64,000 bases of DNA, from contig JADGNA010000008.1 in assembly GCA_015234465.1 (NCBI GenBank), positions 868,001 through 932,000 on the forward strand, read 5' to 3'. This DNA is from Salinibacterium sp. (GTDB lineage Bacteria; Actinomycetota; Actinomycetes; Actinomycetales; Microbacteriaceae). Of the stretch, positions 15,337 through 23,069 are shown one piece after another. A program made the position numbers and the translations under genes. The first letter of the stretch is position 1; each line of letters begins with the position of its first letter. The notes below the pieces were generated by a model. It ran no database searches and was not told where the DNA came from. It saw only the letters and a list, made by a program, of their open reading frames with translations.

Positions 15337-15940
15337 GACCGCCTTCTCGCCGCTCAGCTTTCCCGCCCTCGGCAGCAGCACGCCGGGCCTCGTCGAGGCG
15401 CAGGCGCGCACGCGCGGCCACGCCTCGGGCTACGCCGCCGGGATGCGCGCGGCGGAGGAGACCCTGCAGGCGGAGCGCGACCGTGCCGCCGCCGAGCACG
15501 CCGCCCTCATGGAGGCGACCCGCAAGCGAGCGGATGCCCTCACGGCGCTCCTCAGCGCGGCGGTCGAGTCGGTGAACCAGCACGTCGCCCCGGTGCTGGC
15601 GGAGGCGCAGGCGGCGATCGCCGTCGCATCCGTCGACCTCGCCGAGGCGATCATCGGGGTCGAGCTCGCCGACGGGCCAACGAGCGCCCGCGCCGCCCTG
15701 AAGCGCGCGCTGGGCGACGTCGACCCGGCGGCCGTGCTCAGGGTGCGCATGCACCCCGACACGCTCTCGGCGCTCGAGAGCCTCGACCCCGCACGCCTCC
15801 CCGAGGACATCAGCTTCGTCGCGGACCCGGCACTCGCCCCCGGCGATGCGGTTGCCGAGCTGCCCGACGGTCACCTCGACGCGCGCATCGGCGCCGCAGT
15901 CGCCCGCGCGCGGGCCGCACTCCTGGACGGACCGGCATGA
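15326..15940 (+). CDS. fliH: Flagellar assembly protein FliH
   Basis: This 204-residue cytosolic protein is the stator-like regulator of the FliI ATPase. Its first part carries short G-rich repeats (ARTRGHASGYAAGMRAAEE) resembling the GxxxG repeats of FliH, followed by a long Ala-rich coiled coil and a C-terminal domain around ALKRALGDVDPAAVLRVRMHPDTLSALE similar to V-type ATPase E subunits. It lies between fliG and fliI with overlaps on both sides. The identification rests on architecture and position more than on strict sequence identity. Confidence 0.85.
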   Translation: MSTETAFSPLSFPALGSSTPGLVEAQARTRGHASGYAAGMRAAEETLQAERDRAAAEHAALMEATRKRADALTALLSAAVESVNQHVAPVLAEAQAAIAVASVDLAEAIIGVELADGPTSARAALKRALGDVDPAAVLRVRMHPDTLSALESLDPARLPEDISFVADPALAPGDAVAELPDGHLDARIGAAVARARAALLDGPA

Positions 15941-17268
15941 GCGCCGCCGCGCCCGCCGTGCTCGGCGCGCGCCTTGGTGAGGCCGTGCGGGCCGGCCGTC
16001 CGCAGCGCGTCGGCCGCGTCGCATCCGTCGTCGGCCTCGGCCTGGAGGTCATCGGGGTCGACTGCGCCGTCGGCGACCTCGTGAGTATCGGCGATCACTC
16101 ATCCGTCGAGGCGGAGGTCATCGCGACGACCCGCGACGGCGTGCGCTGCATGCCCCTCGGCCGCCTCACGGGGGTGCAGCCGGGCGCCGCCGCACGGCCC
16201 AAGGGCCGGCCCATGCTCGTGCCCGTCGGCCGTGGCCTCCTCGGCCGTGTCATCGACGGCCTCGGCCGCCCCATCGACGGCAAGGGGCCGATCGACGCGA
16301 ACGAGTGGGTTCCCCTCCACAATGACACCCCGCCGGCCATGCAGCGGGCCCGCATCGACACGCCACTCTCGCTCGGCGTGCGGGTGCTCGACACGCTCAC
16401 CACGGCGGGCCGTGGCCAGCGGCTCGGCCTCTTCGCCGGCTCGGGCGTCGGCAAGTCGTCGCTGCTCTCCATGATCGCCCGCGGCACCGAGGCCGAGGTC
16501 AGCGTCATCGCCCTCGTGGGGGAGCGCGGCCGCGAGGTGCGGGAGTTTCTCGAGGACGACCTCGGCGAGGAGGGCCTCGCCCGCTCGATCGTCGTCGTCT
16601 CGACCTCCGACGAGCCCGCCCTCATGCGCCTGCGCGCGGCTTTCGTCGCGACCCGCATCGCGGAGGGCTTCCGCGAGCACGGCGCCGACGTCACGCTCAT
16701 GATGGACTCCCTCACCCGCGTCGCCATGGCGCAGCGCGAGATCGGGCTCTCCGTCGGCGAACCACCGGCCACGCGCGGCTACCCGCCGTCGACCTTCTCC
16801 CTGTTCGCGCAACTGCTCGAGCGCGCCGGCACCGCGGCATCCGGCTCCGTCACCGGCATCTACACCGTGCTCGTCGACGGCGACGACCACAACGAGCCCA
16901 TCGCCGACGCCGCCCGGTCGATCCTCGACGGGCACGTCGTGCTTGACCGCAAGCTCGCGGTCAACGGGCACTTCCCGAGCGTCGACGCGCTCGGGTCCGT
17001 CTCCCGGGTCGCGAGCCGCGTGACGACGGATGCCCGCGCCAAGGCCGCGACGACACTCCGCCGTGTGCTCTCCGCCCGCCGCTCCGCCCAGGACCTGCTC
17101 GACGTCGGCGCCTACCAGCGCGGCAGCAACCCGCTCGTCGACGCTGCCGTCGACCACGAGGCATCCATCAACGCGTTCCTGCAGCAGTCGATGGGCGAGC
17201 GCGCCACCGCCGAGGAGTCGTGGCAGCGCCTCGAGCGCCTCGTCGCCGGCCTGGGGGTGAGCGCATGA
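15937..17268 (+). CDS. fliI: Flagellum-specific ATPase FliI
   Basis: This 443-residue ATPase drives unfolding and export of flagellar substrates. Walker A is GSGVGKSS (168-175) in the F1-beta-like fold, Walker B is LMMDSLTRVAMAQREIGL, and ERGREVREFLEDDL is the conserved FliI/SctN block. The ATG overlaps the fliH stop (ATGA). FliH, FliI and FliJ, encoded consecutively, form the export ATPase complex. Confidence 0.96.
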   Translation: MSAAAPAVLGARLGEAVRAGRPQRVGRVASVVGLGLEVIGVDCAVGDLVSIGDHSSVEAEVIATTRDGVRCMPLGRLTGVQPGAAARPKGRPMLVPVGRGLLGRVIDGLGRPIDGKGPIDANEWVPLHNDTPPAMQRARIDTPLSLGVRVLDTLTTAGRGQRLGLFAGSGVGKSSLLSMIARGTEAEVSVIALVGERGREVREFLEDDLGEEGLARSIVVVSTSDEPALMRLRAAFVATRIAEGFREHGADVTLMMDSLTRVAMAQREIGLSVGEPPATRGYPPSTFSLFAQLLERAGTAASGSVTGIYTVLVDGDDHNEPIADAARSILDGHVVLDRKLAVNGHFPSVDALGSVSRVASRVTTDARAKAATTLRRVLSARRSAQDLLDVGAYQRGSNPLVDAAVDHEASINAFLQQSMGERATAEESWQRLERLVAGLGVSA

Positions 17269-17699
17269 GCAAGGGATTCTCGCTCGCCGGCCTCCTGAGG
17301 CTGCGCCACCTGCAGCAGGAACTCGCCGCAGGTGAACTCTCGAGCGCCCGCGGACGCCTCGACGAGAACTCGCTCGGCATCGAGCGCGCCCGCATCGCCC
17401 TTGGCGCCACGAGCACCGACGTCACCAGCACGGCCGTGCTCTACGCGGTCGCGGCGGGGCGCGCATCCCTGCGCAGCACCCTCTCCGACCTCACGGCCCT
17501 CGACGGCCAGTTGCAGGGCGAGGCGGATGCCGCGGCCGCCGCCTTCGCCCACGCCCGCGCCCAGACGATCGGGCTCGAGAAGCTCGAGCAGAAGCACGCC
17601 GAGGGGGTCGCTGCCGATGAGCTCAAGGCCGAGCAGGACGCCCTCGACGAGCTCGCCTCGACCGCGTGGCACCGCGACACGGAAGGAACCGAGTCATGA
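17265..17699 (+). CDS. fliJ: Flagellar FliJ-like coiled-coil protein
   Basis: This 144-residue basic-to-neutral protein starts at the ATG overlapping the fliI stop (17265) and is nearly all helix (LLRLRHLQQELAAGELSSARGRLDE, then LEKLEQKHAEGVAADELKAEQDALDELAS). This is the antiparallel coiled coil expected of FliJ, which inserts in the FliI hexamer. Sequence conservation of FliJ is low, so the assignment rests on position, size and predicted structure. Confidence 0.82.
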   Translation: MSKGFSLAGLLRLRHLQQELAAGELSSARGRLDENSLGIERARIALGATSTDVTSTAVLYAVAAGRASLRSTLSDLTALDGQLQGEADAAAAAFAHARAQTIGLEKLEQKHAEGVAADELKAEQDALDELASTAWHRDTEGTES

Positions 17700-19165
17700 G
17701 CATGCTGAACCTCCTCGCCGGTGGGATCACCCGGGGCGCGACATCCGCCACCGGCTTCTCGAGCGCGACCGACGCCGAGGGCTTCGGTGCCGCCATGCGC
17801 GGCGCGCTCGCCGACGTCGACCGTGAGTGGCCAAACTCTGGGCTTCCGGAGGCTCCAGATGGCCAAACTTTGGCCACTCACGGGGCCGGGGGTGACGCGG
17901 CGGGTGATTCTGGCGATCTGGGCGGCTCAGCGCTCGTGACCAGTGTTTCACCTGGCGAGTTGCCCACTTTGGTGCCTTCTGCGCCCGGTGAAGTGCAGAA
18001 CTGGGCAACTGGATCACACCCGGCCGAGACGCTCGCAATGGGCATCGCGGGCGAAGGAGTGGCTTCGGGTGCTGGCCTGGGTAGCGGTGACGTGGACTCG
18101 GGTGCGGGAGCTGCGGGCGGCGTTCATGCTGGCAGCGGTCGTGCTGGCAGCGACGGCGGAGTGACGGCGGCTGCAGTGCCCGCCGCGCCGCGCCATGCAG
18201 GGGGCACTCTCGGTGCTGCACCCGCCTCGACCTCGGCGTCCGCCGCAGCGGATGCCGGGCACTCCGCCGCTCCCACGATCGCCAGGGGCATTGCCGACAC
18301 CGCTGCCTCAGCCGCCGCATCCGCCCTTTCATCCGCTGAGACTGCACAAGCTGCAGTTGAGGCGCCCGATTCGAGCAACTTGCGCAGTCTCGCGGGCGCG
18401 GGCGCAACCGCGGGGAATGCGGATGCCCGCCAGTTCGCACGCCCCGCGCAGTCCGCACACCCCGCGCAGCTGGCGGCTTCCGTGCACGCCCCGGCGGCGC
18501 CAGCCTCCTCCGCCTCCGTTGCATCCGTCCCCCCACCCGCTGAGGCTGCGCAGGGTGCACCGGAAGCCGCCGATTTCGACAACGTGCGCAGTCTCACGCG
18601 AGTCGACGGGGCAGGGGCGGCTGTCGCACCGGGCGCCGCGACATCCGTCAGCCAGGCGAGCCCAGCGCCGGCCCCGGCCCCCGCGCCGACACCTGTGCCC
18701 CAGGACTTCTCGGCGCAGCTCGTCCGGCCGATCGCCAACATCCGCAGTGCGGGCGCGGGCGAGCACGTCATCACCGTCAACGTGACCCCCGAGAACCTCG
18801 GCCCCGTCACGGTGCGCGCCCACCTCGGCGCCGACGGGATGCGCATCGAACTGCTCGCACCCAGCGAGGCAGGGCGCGAGGCCCTCAAGGCGATCCTCGG
18901 CGACCTGCGCCGCGACCTCGCCGGACTCGGCGTTGCCACCCCGTCGCTCAGCACGGGCGGGCAGAGCGGCAACGCCACCCTGAACCTCGGCGACAGCCAG
19001 GGCCAGGCACAGGGCGGGCAGGCCCAGGGAGGGCGCGACGGGCAGCCCGCCGCTGCGCGCAACCCGGGAGCCGCCGCCGGCACCCACGGGGATGCTGTGA
19101 CATCCGAGACGACCCACGACCGCGGCATCCGCGGCCTCGCCACCGGCATCGACGTGCTGGCCTGA
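17696..19165 (+). CDS. fliK: Flagellar hook-length control protein FliK
   Basis: This 489-residue exported ruler protein measures hook length and switches export specificity. The C-terminal substrate-switch domain is at about 355-430 (HVITVNVTPENLGPVTVRAHLGADGMRIELLAPSEAGREALKAIL). The first 340 residues are low-complexity Ala/Pro/Ser/Gly. Four inverted repeats of three families lie in frame within this part (17822-17882, 17957-18010, 18338-18391, 18541-18596), so part of the ruler is made of translated palindromes. The ATG at 17696 overlaps the fliJ stop and has GGAAGGA upstream. Because ruler length sets hook length, such insertions could be functionally visible. Confidence 0.9.
   Translation: MSMLNLLAGGITRGATSATGFSSATDAEGFGAAMRGALADVDREWPNSGLPEAPDGQTLATHGAGGDAAGDSGDLGGSALVTSVSPGELPTLVPSAPGEVQNWATGSHPAETLAMGIAGEGVASGAGLGSGDVDSGAGAAGGVHAGSGRAGSDGGVTAAAVPAAPRHAGGTLGAAPASTSASAAADAGHSAAPTIARGIADTAASAAASALSSAETAQAAVEAPDSSNLRSLAGAGATAGNADARQFARPAQSAHPAQLAASVHAPAAPASSASVASVPPPAEAAQGAPEAADFDNVRSLTRVDGAGAAVAPGAATSVSQASPAPAPAPAPTPVPQDFSAQLVRPIANIRSAGAGEHVITVNVTPENLGPVTVRAHLGADGMRIELLAPSEAGREALKAILGDLRRDLAGLGVATPSLSTGGQSGNATLNLGDSQGQAQGGQAQGGRDGQPAAARNPGAAAGTHGDAVTSETTHDRGIRGLATGIDVLA
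17822..17882. repeat. GAGTGGCCAAA palindrome inside fliK
   Basis: Arms CGTGAGTGGCCAAA (17822-17835) and TTTGGCCACTCACG (17869-17882) are perfectly complementary over 14 bp. The segment is translated as part of FliK (EWPNSGLPEAPDGQTLATHG). A second member lies at 35986-36045. Codon use in it differs from the flanking Ala/Gly-rich codons. Confidence 0.92.
17957..18010. repeat. GAGTTGCCCA palindrome inside fliK
   Basis: AGTTGCCCA (17958-17966) pairs with TGGGCAACT (18002-18010). It is translated as GELPTLVPSAPGEVQNWATG. A longer, better preserved member of the same family is intergenic at 60393-60449. Confidence 0.85.
18338..18391. repeat. GAGACTGC palindrome inside fliK, copy A
   Basis: GAGACTGCACAAG (18338-18350) pairs with CTTGCGCAGTCTC (18379-18391), 12 of 13 positions. 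The encoded peptide ETAQAAVEAPDSSNLRSL is echoed 203 bases later by EAAQGAPEAADFDNVRSL in the same frame. Confidence 0.87.
18541..18596. repeat. GAGACTGC palindrome inside fliK, copy B
   Basis: TGAGGCTGCGCA (18541-18552) pairs with TGCGCAGTCTCA (18585-18596), 11 of 12 positions. It is a diverged duplicate of the element at 18338-18391. Confidence 0.82.
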
Positions 19166-19194
19166 GCCCCCGGACCCGAGAGAGAAGGAACAGT

Positions 19195-19617
19195 ATGGCA
19201 ATCGAACCCGCCGCGGCCGTCACAGCGACGAGCATGTACACCGCCAACCCCGGCACCCGCGCGCCCAAGCAGACGATGGACAGCGAGGTGTTCCTCTCGC
19301 TCCTCGTCACGCAGCTGCGCAACCAGGACCCCAGCTCGCCCATGGACACCAACCAGATGATCAGCCAGACGACGCAGCTGGCATCCATGGAGCAGCTCAC
19401 GACCCTCACGACGCTCAACGAGGAGAACTTCTCGCTGCAGATGCGCATCGCCGCGTCCGCCCTCGTCGGCAAGGAGGTCAGCTACGAGAAGGACGGCGAG
19501 ACCGTCAAGGGCGTCGCCGACTCGGTCTCCTTCGTCAATTCCGTTCCCACCGTCTCGATCGACGGGGTCGATGTCGACCTCGACGCAATCTCCGGCGTGA
19601 CCACGCGCGCCGCCTGA
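19195..19617 (+). CDS. flgD: Flagellar hook assembly scaffold FlgD
   Basis: This 140-residue protein is the scaffold that caps the growing hook. The signature SEVFLSLLVTQLRNQDPSSPMDTNQMISQTTQLASMEQL is a clear FlgD N-terminal match. It lacks the longer Ig-like C-terminal domain of the enteric protein (about 230 residues), as often in Gram-positives. GAGAAGGAA lies upstream of the ATG. It is followed 34 bases later by flgE, the hook itself. Confidence 0.93.
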   Translation: MAIEPAAAVTATSMYTANPGTRAPKQTMDSEVFLSLLVTQLRNQDPSSPMDTNQMISQTTQLASMEQLTTLTTLNEENFSLQMRIAASALVGKEVSYEKDGETVKGVADSVSFVNSVPTVSIDGVDVDLDAISGVTTRAA

Positions 19618-19651
19618 ACATCACGAACCCACCACTGAAAGGTCAACCACC

Positions 19652-20821
19652 ATGCTTCGCTCGCTCTACTCCGGCATCTCGGGCCTCCGCTCGCACCAGA
19701 CCATGCTCGACGTGACCGGCAACAACATCGCCAACGTCAACACGACCGCGTTCAAGTCGTCGGCCACCCAGTTCCAGGACACGCTCTCGCAGCTCACGCA
19801 GGGCGCCGCTGGCCCGCAAGCGGAGCAGGGCGGCACCAACCCGGCCCAGATCGGCCTCGGCGTGCGCGTCGCCGGAATCTCCACCAACTTCGCGCAGGGG
19901 TCCGCGCAGGCCACCGGCCGCTCGACCGACATGATGATCTCGGGCGACGGCTTCTTCGTGACCCGCTCCGGCGGCGACACCCTCTACACCCGCGCCGGCA
20001 ACTTCGACATCGACCCCCAGGGCCGCCTCGTCACGCCCGACGGCTCCATCGTGCAGGGCTGGACGGCGCAGAACGGCGTCATCCAGGACGGTGGCGCGAT
20101 CGGCAACATCAGCCTGCCGCTCGACAGCCTCTCGCCCGCCGTGCCCACAGGGACCGCCACCTTCGGCGGCAACCTGCCCTCCGAGGCCGAGGTCGGCACG
20201 ACCCTGGTGCGCGACACGCAGGTCTTCGACGCCGACGGCAACCCGGCAACCCTCACCTTCACCTTCACCCGCTCCGCCGACGGATGGGATGTCTCGGCCG
20301 ACGGCGGCACCACGACCCTCGGCACCCTCGAGTTCACCGAGGGCGCACTCACCTCGACAGGCAACGTCTTCGACGTCGATGGCATCGACGTCGACATGAC
20401 CCAGCTGACCGGCTTCGCTGGCCTGACCACGGCATCCGTCACCAACCAGGACGGCCGCAAGGCCGGAACGCTGCAGTCGTTCACCCTCTCGGCCGACGGC
20501 ACGCTCGTCGGATCGTTCAGCAACGGCGCATCCGAGGCCATCGGCCGCATCGCGCTCGCCAACTTCGCCAACCCGGGCGGCCTCGAAAAGGCCGGCAACT
20601 CGTCCTACCGCGCGACCTTCAACTCGGGCAACCCCGAGCTGGGCACCGCAGGCAACGGCGCGCTCGGCAAGCTCACGGCTGGCGCGCTCGAGATGTCGAA
20701 CGTCGACCTCTCGCAGGAGTTCACCAACCTCATCGTCGCGCAGCGCGGCTTCCAGGCGAACGCCCGCATCATCACGACCTCCGACGAGGTGCTGCAGGAG
20801 CTCACCAACCTGAAGCGCTGA
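19652..20821 (+). CDS. flgE: Flagellar hook protein FlgE
   Basis: This 389-residue hook subunit opens MLRSLYSGISGLRSHQTMLDVTGNNIANVNTTAFKSSATQFQDTLSQ and closes with LEMSNVDLSQEFTNLIVAQRGFQANARIITTSDEVLQELTNLKR, both standard for FlgE. No flgF or flgG (distal rod) gene is in the window, so either they lie elsewhere or the rod is built differently. A strong hairpin at 20871-20910 follows and probably ends the flgB-flgE transcript before the next FliA promoter. Confidence 0.94.
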   Translation: MLRSLYSGISGLRSHQTMLDVTGNNIANVNTTAFKSSATQFQDTLSQLTQGAAGPQAEQGGTNPAQIGLGVRVAGISTNFAQGSAQATGRSTDMMISGDGFFVTRSGGDTLYTRAGNFDIDPQGRLVTPDGSIVQGWTAQNGVIQDGGAIGNISLPLDSLSPAVPTGTATFGGNLPSEAEVGTTLVRDTQVFDADGNPATLTFTFTRSADGWDVSADGGTTTLGTLEFTEGALTSTGNVFDVDGIDVDMTQLTGFAGLTTASVTNQDGRKAGTLQSFTLSADGTLVGSFSNGASEAIGRIALANFANPGGLEKAGNSSYRATFNSGNPELGTAGNGALGKLTAGALEMSNVDLSQEFTNLIVAQRGFQANARIITTSDEVLQELTNLKR

Positions 20822-20870
20822 TGCCTCGGGGCGGCGGACCTCGCATCCGCCGTCCTTCGAAAGATCAGGA

Positions 20871-20910
20871 AACTGTGCCGTTCCTCCCTCGTGGGAGGGG
20901 CGGCACAGTT
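20871..20910 (+). terminator. Strong hairpin after flgE
   Basis: AACTGTGCCG-TTCCTCCC pairs with GGGAGGGG-CGGCACAGTT around TCGT: an 18-bp stem with two G-U pairs in RNA and a 4-nt loop. There is no U-tract. It stands 50 bases after flgE and 20 bases before the flbD promoter, so it is a likely terminator, though it also resembles the repeat elements listed here. Confidence 0.7.
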
Positions 20911-20931
20911 GCGTTGCGGGTGATCCGTGCC

Positions 20932-20958
20932 TAACGGATGCGCGGCCGCGGCCGACAG
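20932..20958 (+). promoter_or_regulatory. FliA-type promoter of flbD-motA-motB
   Basis: TAAC (20932-20935), 15 bases, GCCGACAG (20951-20958). The -10 has one change from the fliC box and equals the leftward flgN box. Confidence 0.85.
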
Positions 20959-20969
20959 TGTCCTGTGCA

Positions 20970-20984
20970 TGCCCAGGATGGGCA
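20970..20984 (+). promoter_or_regulatory. Putative CsrA-binding hairpin in flbD leader
   Basis: TGCCC and GGGCA pair over 5 bp and expose the loop AGGAU, the optimal CsrA core. A second AUGGAUGGG lies at 21001-21009, overlapping the weak ribosome binding site of flbD, giving the same two-site pattern as fliC. Confidence 0.65.
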
Positions 20985-21013
20985 GCTGAGTACGAGACCT
21001 ATGGATGGGCCCG

Positions 21014-21304
21014 ATGATTGTTGTCACGCGTTTGAACGATCGCCAATTCGCGATCAACCCTGATCTCATCGAGCGCATCCACGCGAGCCCCGATACGACC
21101 CTCGTCATGGTCGACGGCGCCAAGTACATCGTGACCGAGTCGATGGCCGAGGTCATCGAGCGCATCGCCCTCTACCGGGCACGCGTCATCGCCCTCGCAC
21201 ACTCGGGTGCGGCAGACCAGCCGTCCGCTCCCCACCTCGGCATCGTGACGGATGCCGGTGACGACGAGACCGTCGCGCACATCTCCGGCCCGAGGAAGAT
21301 CTGA
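21014..21304 (+). CDS. flbD: FlbD-like flagellar protein
   Basis: This 96-residue protein matches the small FlbD family found next to motA in Gram-positives and spirochaetes (MIVVTRLNDRQFAINPDLIERIHASPDTTLVMVDGAKYIVTES). Its function is not well established; it is unrelated to the Caulobacter regulator of the same name. I chose the ATG at 21014 because the conserved family N-terminus starts there; ATGs at 21001 and 21005 would add a few residues. Its stop overlaps the motA start (TGATGG). Confidence 0.85.
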   Translation: MIVVTRLNDRQFAINPDLIERIHASPDTTLVMVDGAKYIVTESMAEVIERIALYRARVIALAHSGAADQPSAPHLGIVTDAGDDETVAHISGPRKI

Positions 21305-22146
21305 TGGACCTCGCAACCATCATCGGAATCGGACTCGCGTTCGGTTCGCTGTATGCCATGATCACGCTCGAGGGCGCCCATGTGAGCTCCCTCCTGCTGC
21401 CGGCGCCCATGATCCTCGTGTTCTTCGCGACGATCGCGATCGGCGTCGCCGGTGGCACGATCAAGGATGCGATCAACTCCTTCAAGGAGGTGCCCGCAGC
21501 ATTCAAGGGCGGCGCAACCTTCAAGCCGCAGGAGGTCATCGACCAGGTCGTCGGCCTCGCGGAGAAGGCCCGCAGCGAGGGCCTCCTCGCCCTCGAGCAG
21601 GAGGCCGAGCAAATCAAGGACCCGTTCCTGAAGGGTGCCCTGCAGAACATCGCCGACGGCACTGACGGCGAGGAACTGCGCATCATGCTCGAGGACGAGA
21701 TGGAGTCCCGCGCGAGCACCCGTCGCACGGCGGCCAAGTTCTTCGGCGCCCTCGGCGGCTACGCCCCGACGGTCGGCATCATCGGCACCGTCGTCTCCCT
21801 GACGCACGTGCTCGAGAACCTCTCGCAGCCCGACGAGCTCGGCCACATGATCGCGGCGGCCTTCGTGGCGACCCTCTGGGGCCTGCTGTCGGCGAACTTC
21901 ATCTGGCTGCCGATCGGCACCCGCATCCGTCGGCTCAACGAGATCGACCAGGAGCGCATGACGCTGCTCATGGAGGGTGTGCTCGCCGTGCAGGCGGGCA
22001 GCCAGCCGCGACTGCTGGGCGAGCGGCTCAAGGCCATGGTGCCGGCGGATTCGATGAAGGGCTCGAAGTCGAAGGATGCCAAGGGTGACGCGGGCAAGAA
22101 GGGCAAGGAGCCCAAGACCGCGAAGGCCGACAAGGCGGCAGCATGA
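21304..22146 (+). CDS. motA: Flagellar stator protein MotA
   Basis: This 280-residue membrane protein forms, with MotB, the ion channel that powers rotation. Two N-terminal helices (residues 2-22 and 31-51) and two later helices around GGYAPTVGIIGTVVSLTHVL and MIAAAFVATLWGLLSANFIWLPI frame the cytoplasmic torque loop, which has the usual charged stretch LRIMLEDEMESRASTRR. The C-terminus is an unusual Lys-rich tail (KGSKSKDAKGDAGKKGKEP). It overlaps motB by ATGA. Confidence 0.94.
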   Translation: MDLATIIGIGLAFGSLYAMITLEGAHVSSLLLPAPMILVFFATIAIGVAGGTIKDAINSFKEVPAAFKGGATFKPQEVIDQVVGLAEKARSEGLLALEQEAEQIKDPFLKGALQNIADGTDGEELRIMLEDEMESRASTRRTAAKFFGALGGYAPTVGIIGTVVSLTHVLENLSQPDELGHMIAAAFVATLWGLLSANFIWLPIGTRIRRLNEIDQERMTLLMEGVLAVQAGSQPRLLGERLKAMVPADSMKGSKSKDAKGDAGKKGKEPKTAKADKAAA

Positions 22147-22946
22147 GCATGCCGCGCCGCCGCAAGAAGCATGTCGAGGCTGAGCATGAGGGCCCCGACG
22201 AGCGCTGGATGGCGTCATACATGGACATGGTCACGGTGCTCATGTGCCTCTTCATCGTGCTCTTCGCGATGTCGGCGGTCGACCAGGAGAAGTTCCAGCA
22301 GCTCAAGAACTCGCTCGCGACGGGCTTCGGCCAGGAGGAGTCCGAACACACGGATGTCTCGACCGGCGTCGTCGTGCCCGCCGAGCTCGTCTCGGAGGAG
22401 GGTGAGGGCTTCACCGACATCCAGTTGGCGCTCGAGGAGGTCGAGGAGCTGGAGCAGTTGCGCGCACAGATCCACAGCAACCTTCAGGCGAACGGCCTCC
22501 AGGACACGGTCTCATTCACGATCGACGAGCGCGGACTGACGGTGCGCCTCGTCGGTTCCGAGACCTTCTTCGACACCAACCGCACGGAGCTCGCCCCCAC
22601 GGCCGTCGGCGTGCTCAACGCGACCGGACCCGCAATCGCGAACAGCCCCTACAGCGTCTCCGTCGAGGGACACGCGGATGCCCGGCCCTCCGTCGCACCC
22701 TTCCCCACCAACTGGGAGCTCGCCTCCGGCCGGGCCACGACGGTGCTGCGGTACCTCGTCGAGGCGACGGGTGTGCCAGCGCAGCGCATCGGGGCGGTCG
22801 GCTTCGGTGCGGCGCGACCGCTCGTGCCCGAGACCTCACCCGCGGGGCAGGCGACCAACCGCCGGGTCGACATCGTCGTGCTGTCGGCGCTGCCCGAGGC
22901 GGTGCGCTCGCTCATCCCCTCGATCGTCGCGGAGGGCGCCGGATGA
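22143..22946 (+). CDS. motB: Flagellar stator protein MotB
   Basis: This 267-residue protein anchors the stator to peptidoglycan. After a basic N-terminus, one helix carries the proton-binding Asp28 in SYMDMVTVLMCLFIVLFAMSAVD. The C-terminal OmpA-like domain has VEGHADARP near residue 176 and ATNRRVDIVVL. All parts needed for a working stator are present. It is followed by a repeat at 22961-23026 and by the fliM promoter. Confidence 0.94.
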   Translation: MSMPRRRKKHVEAEHEGPDERWMASYMDMVTVLMCLFIVLFAMSAVDQEKFQQLKNSLATGFGQEESEHTDVSTGVVVPAELVSEEGEGFTDIQLALEEVEELEQLRAQIHSNLQANGLQDTVSFTIDERGLTVRLVGSETFFDTNRTELAPTAVGVLNATGPAIANSPYSVSVEGHADARPSVAPFPTNWELASGRATTVLRYLVEATGVPAQRIGAVGFGAARPLVPETSPAGQATNRRVDIVVLSALPEAVRSLIPSIVAEGAG

Positions 22947-22960
22947 CACGCTAGGCCGGG

Positions 22961-23026
22961 CGCGCGCACTCTTGTGCGTCGCGCGTAGGAACAGGAGTGC
23001 GCGTCGCACACAATTGTGCGCGCGCT
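22961..23026. repeat. CGCGCACTCTTGTGCG palindromic repeat, copy 1
   Basis: An imperfect hairpin: CGCGCGCACTCTTGTGCG pairs with TGCGCACAATTGTGTGCG-type sequence read from the other strand, around TAGGAACAGGAG. It fills the space between motB and the fliM promoter. A diverged member is at 49032-49094; both share GAACA(G/A)GA(G/C)TGCGCGTCGC. Confidence 0.82.
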
Positions 23027-23034
23027 GAGGTTGC

Positions 23035-23061
23035 TAACCGTTCCATGCTGCCTGCCGATAG
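23035..23061 (+). promoter_or_regulatory. FliA-type promoter of fliM operon
   Basis: TAAC (23035-23038), 15 bases, GCCGATAG (23054-23061). The expected transcription start (about seven bases on) is 23068-23070, which coincides with the GTG start codon of fliM at 23070. Confidence 0.87.
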
Positions 23062-23069
23062 TGCTCGGT

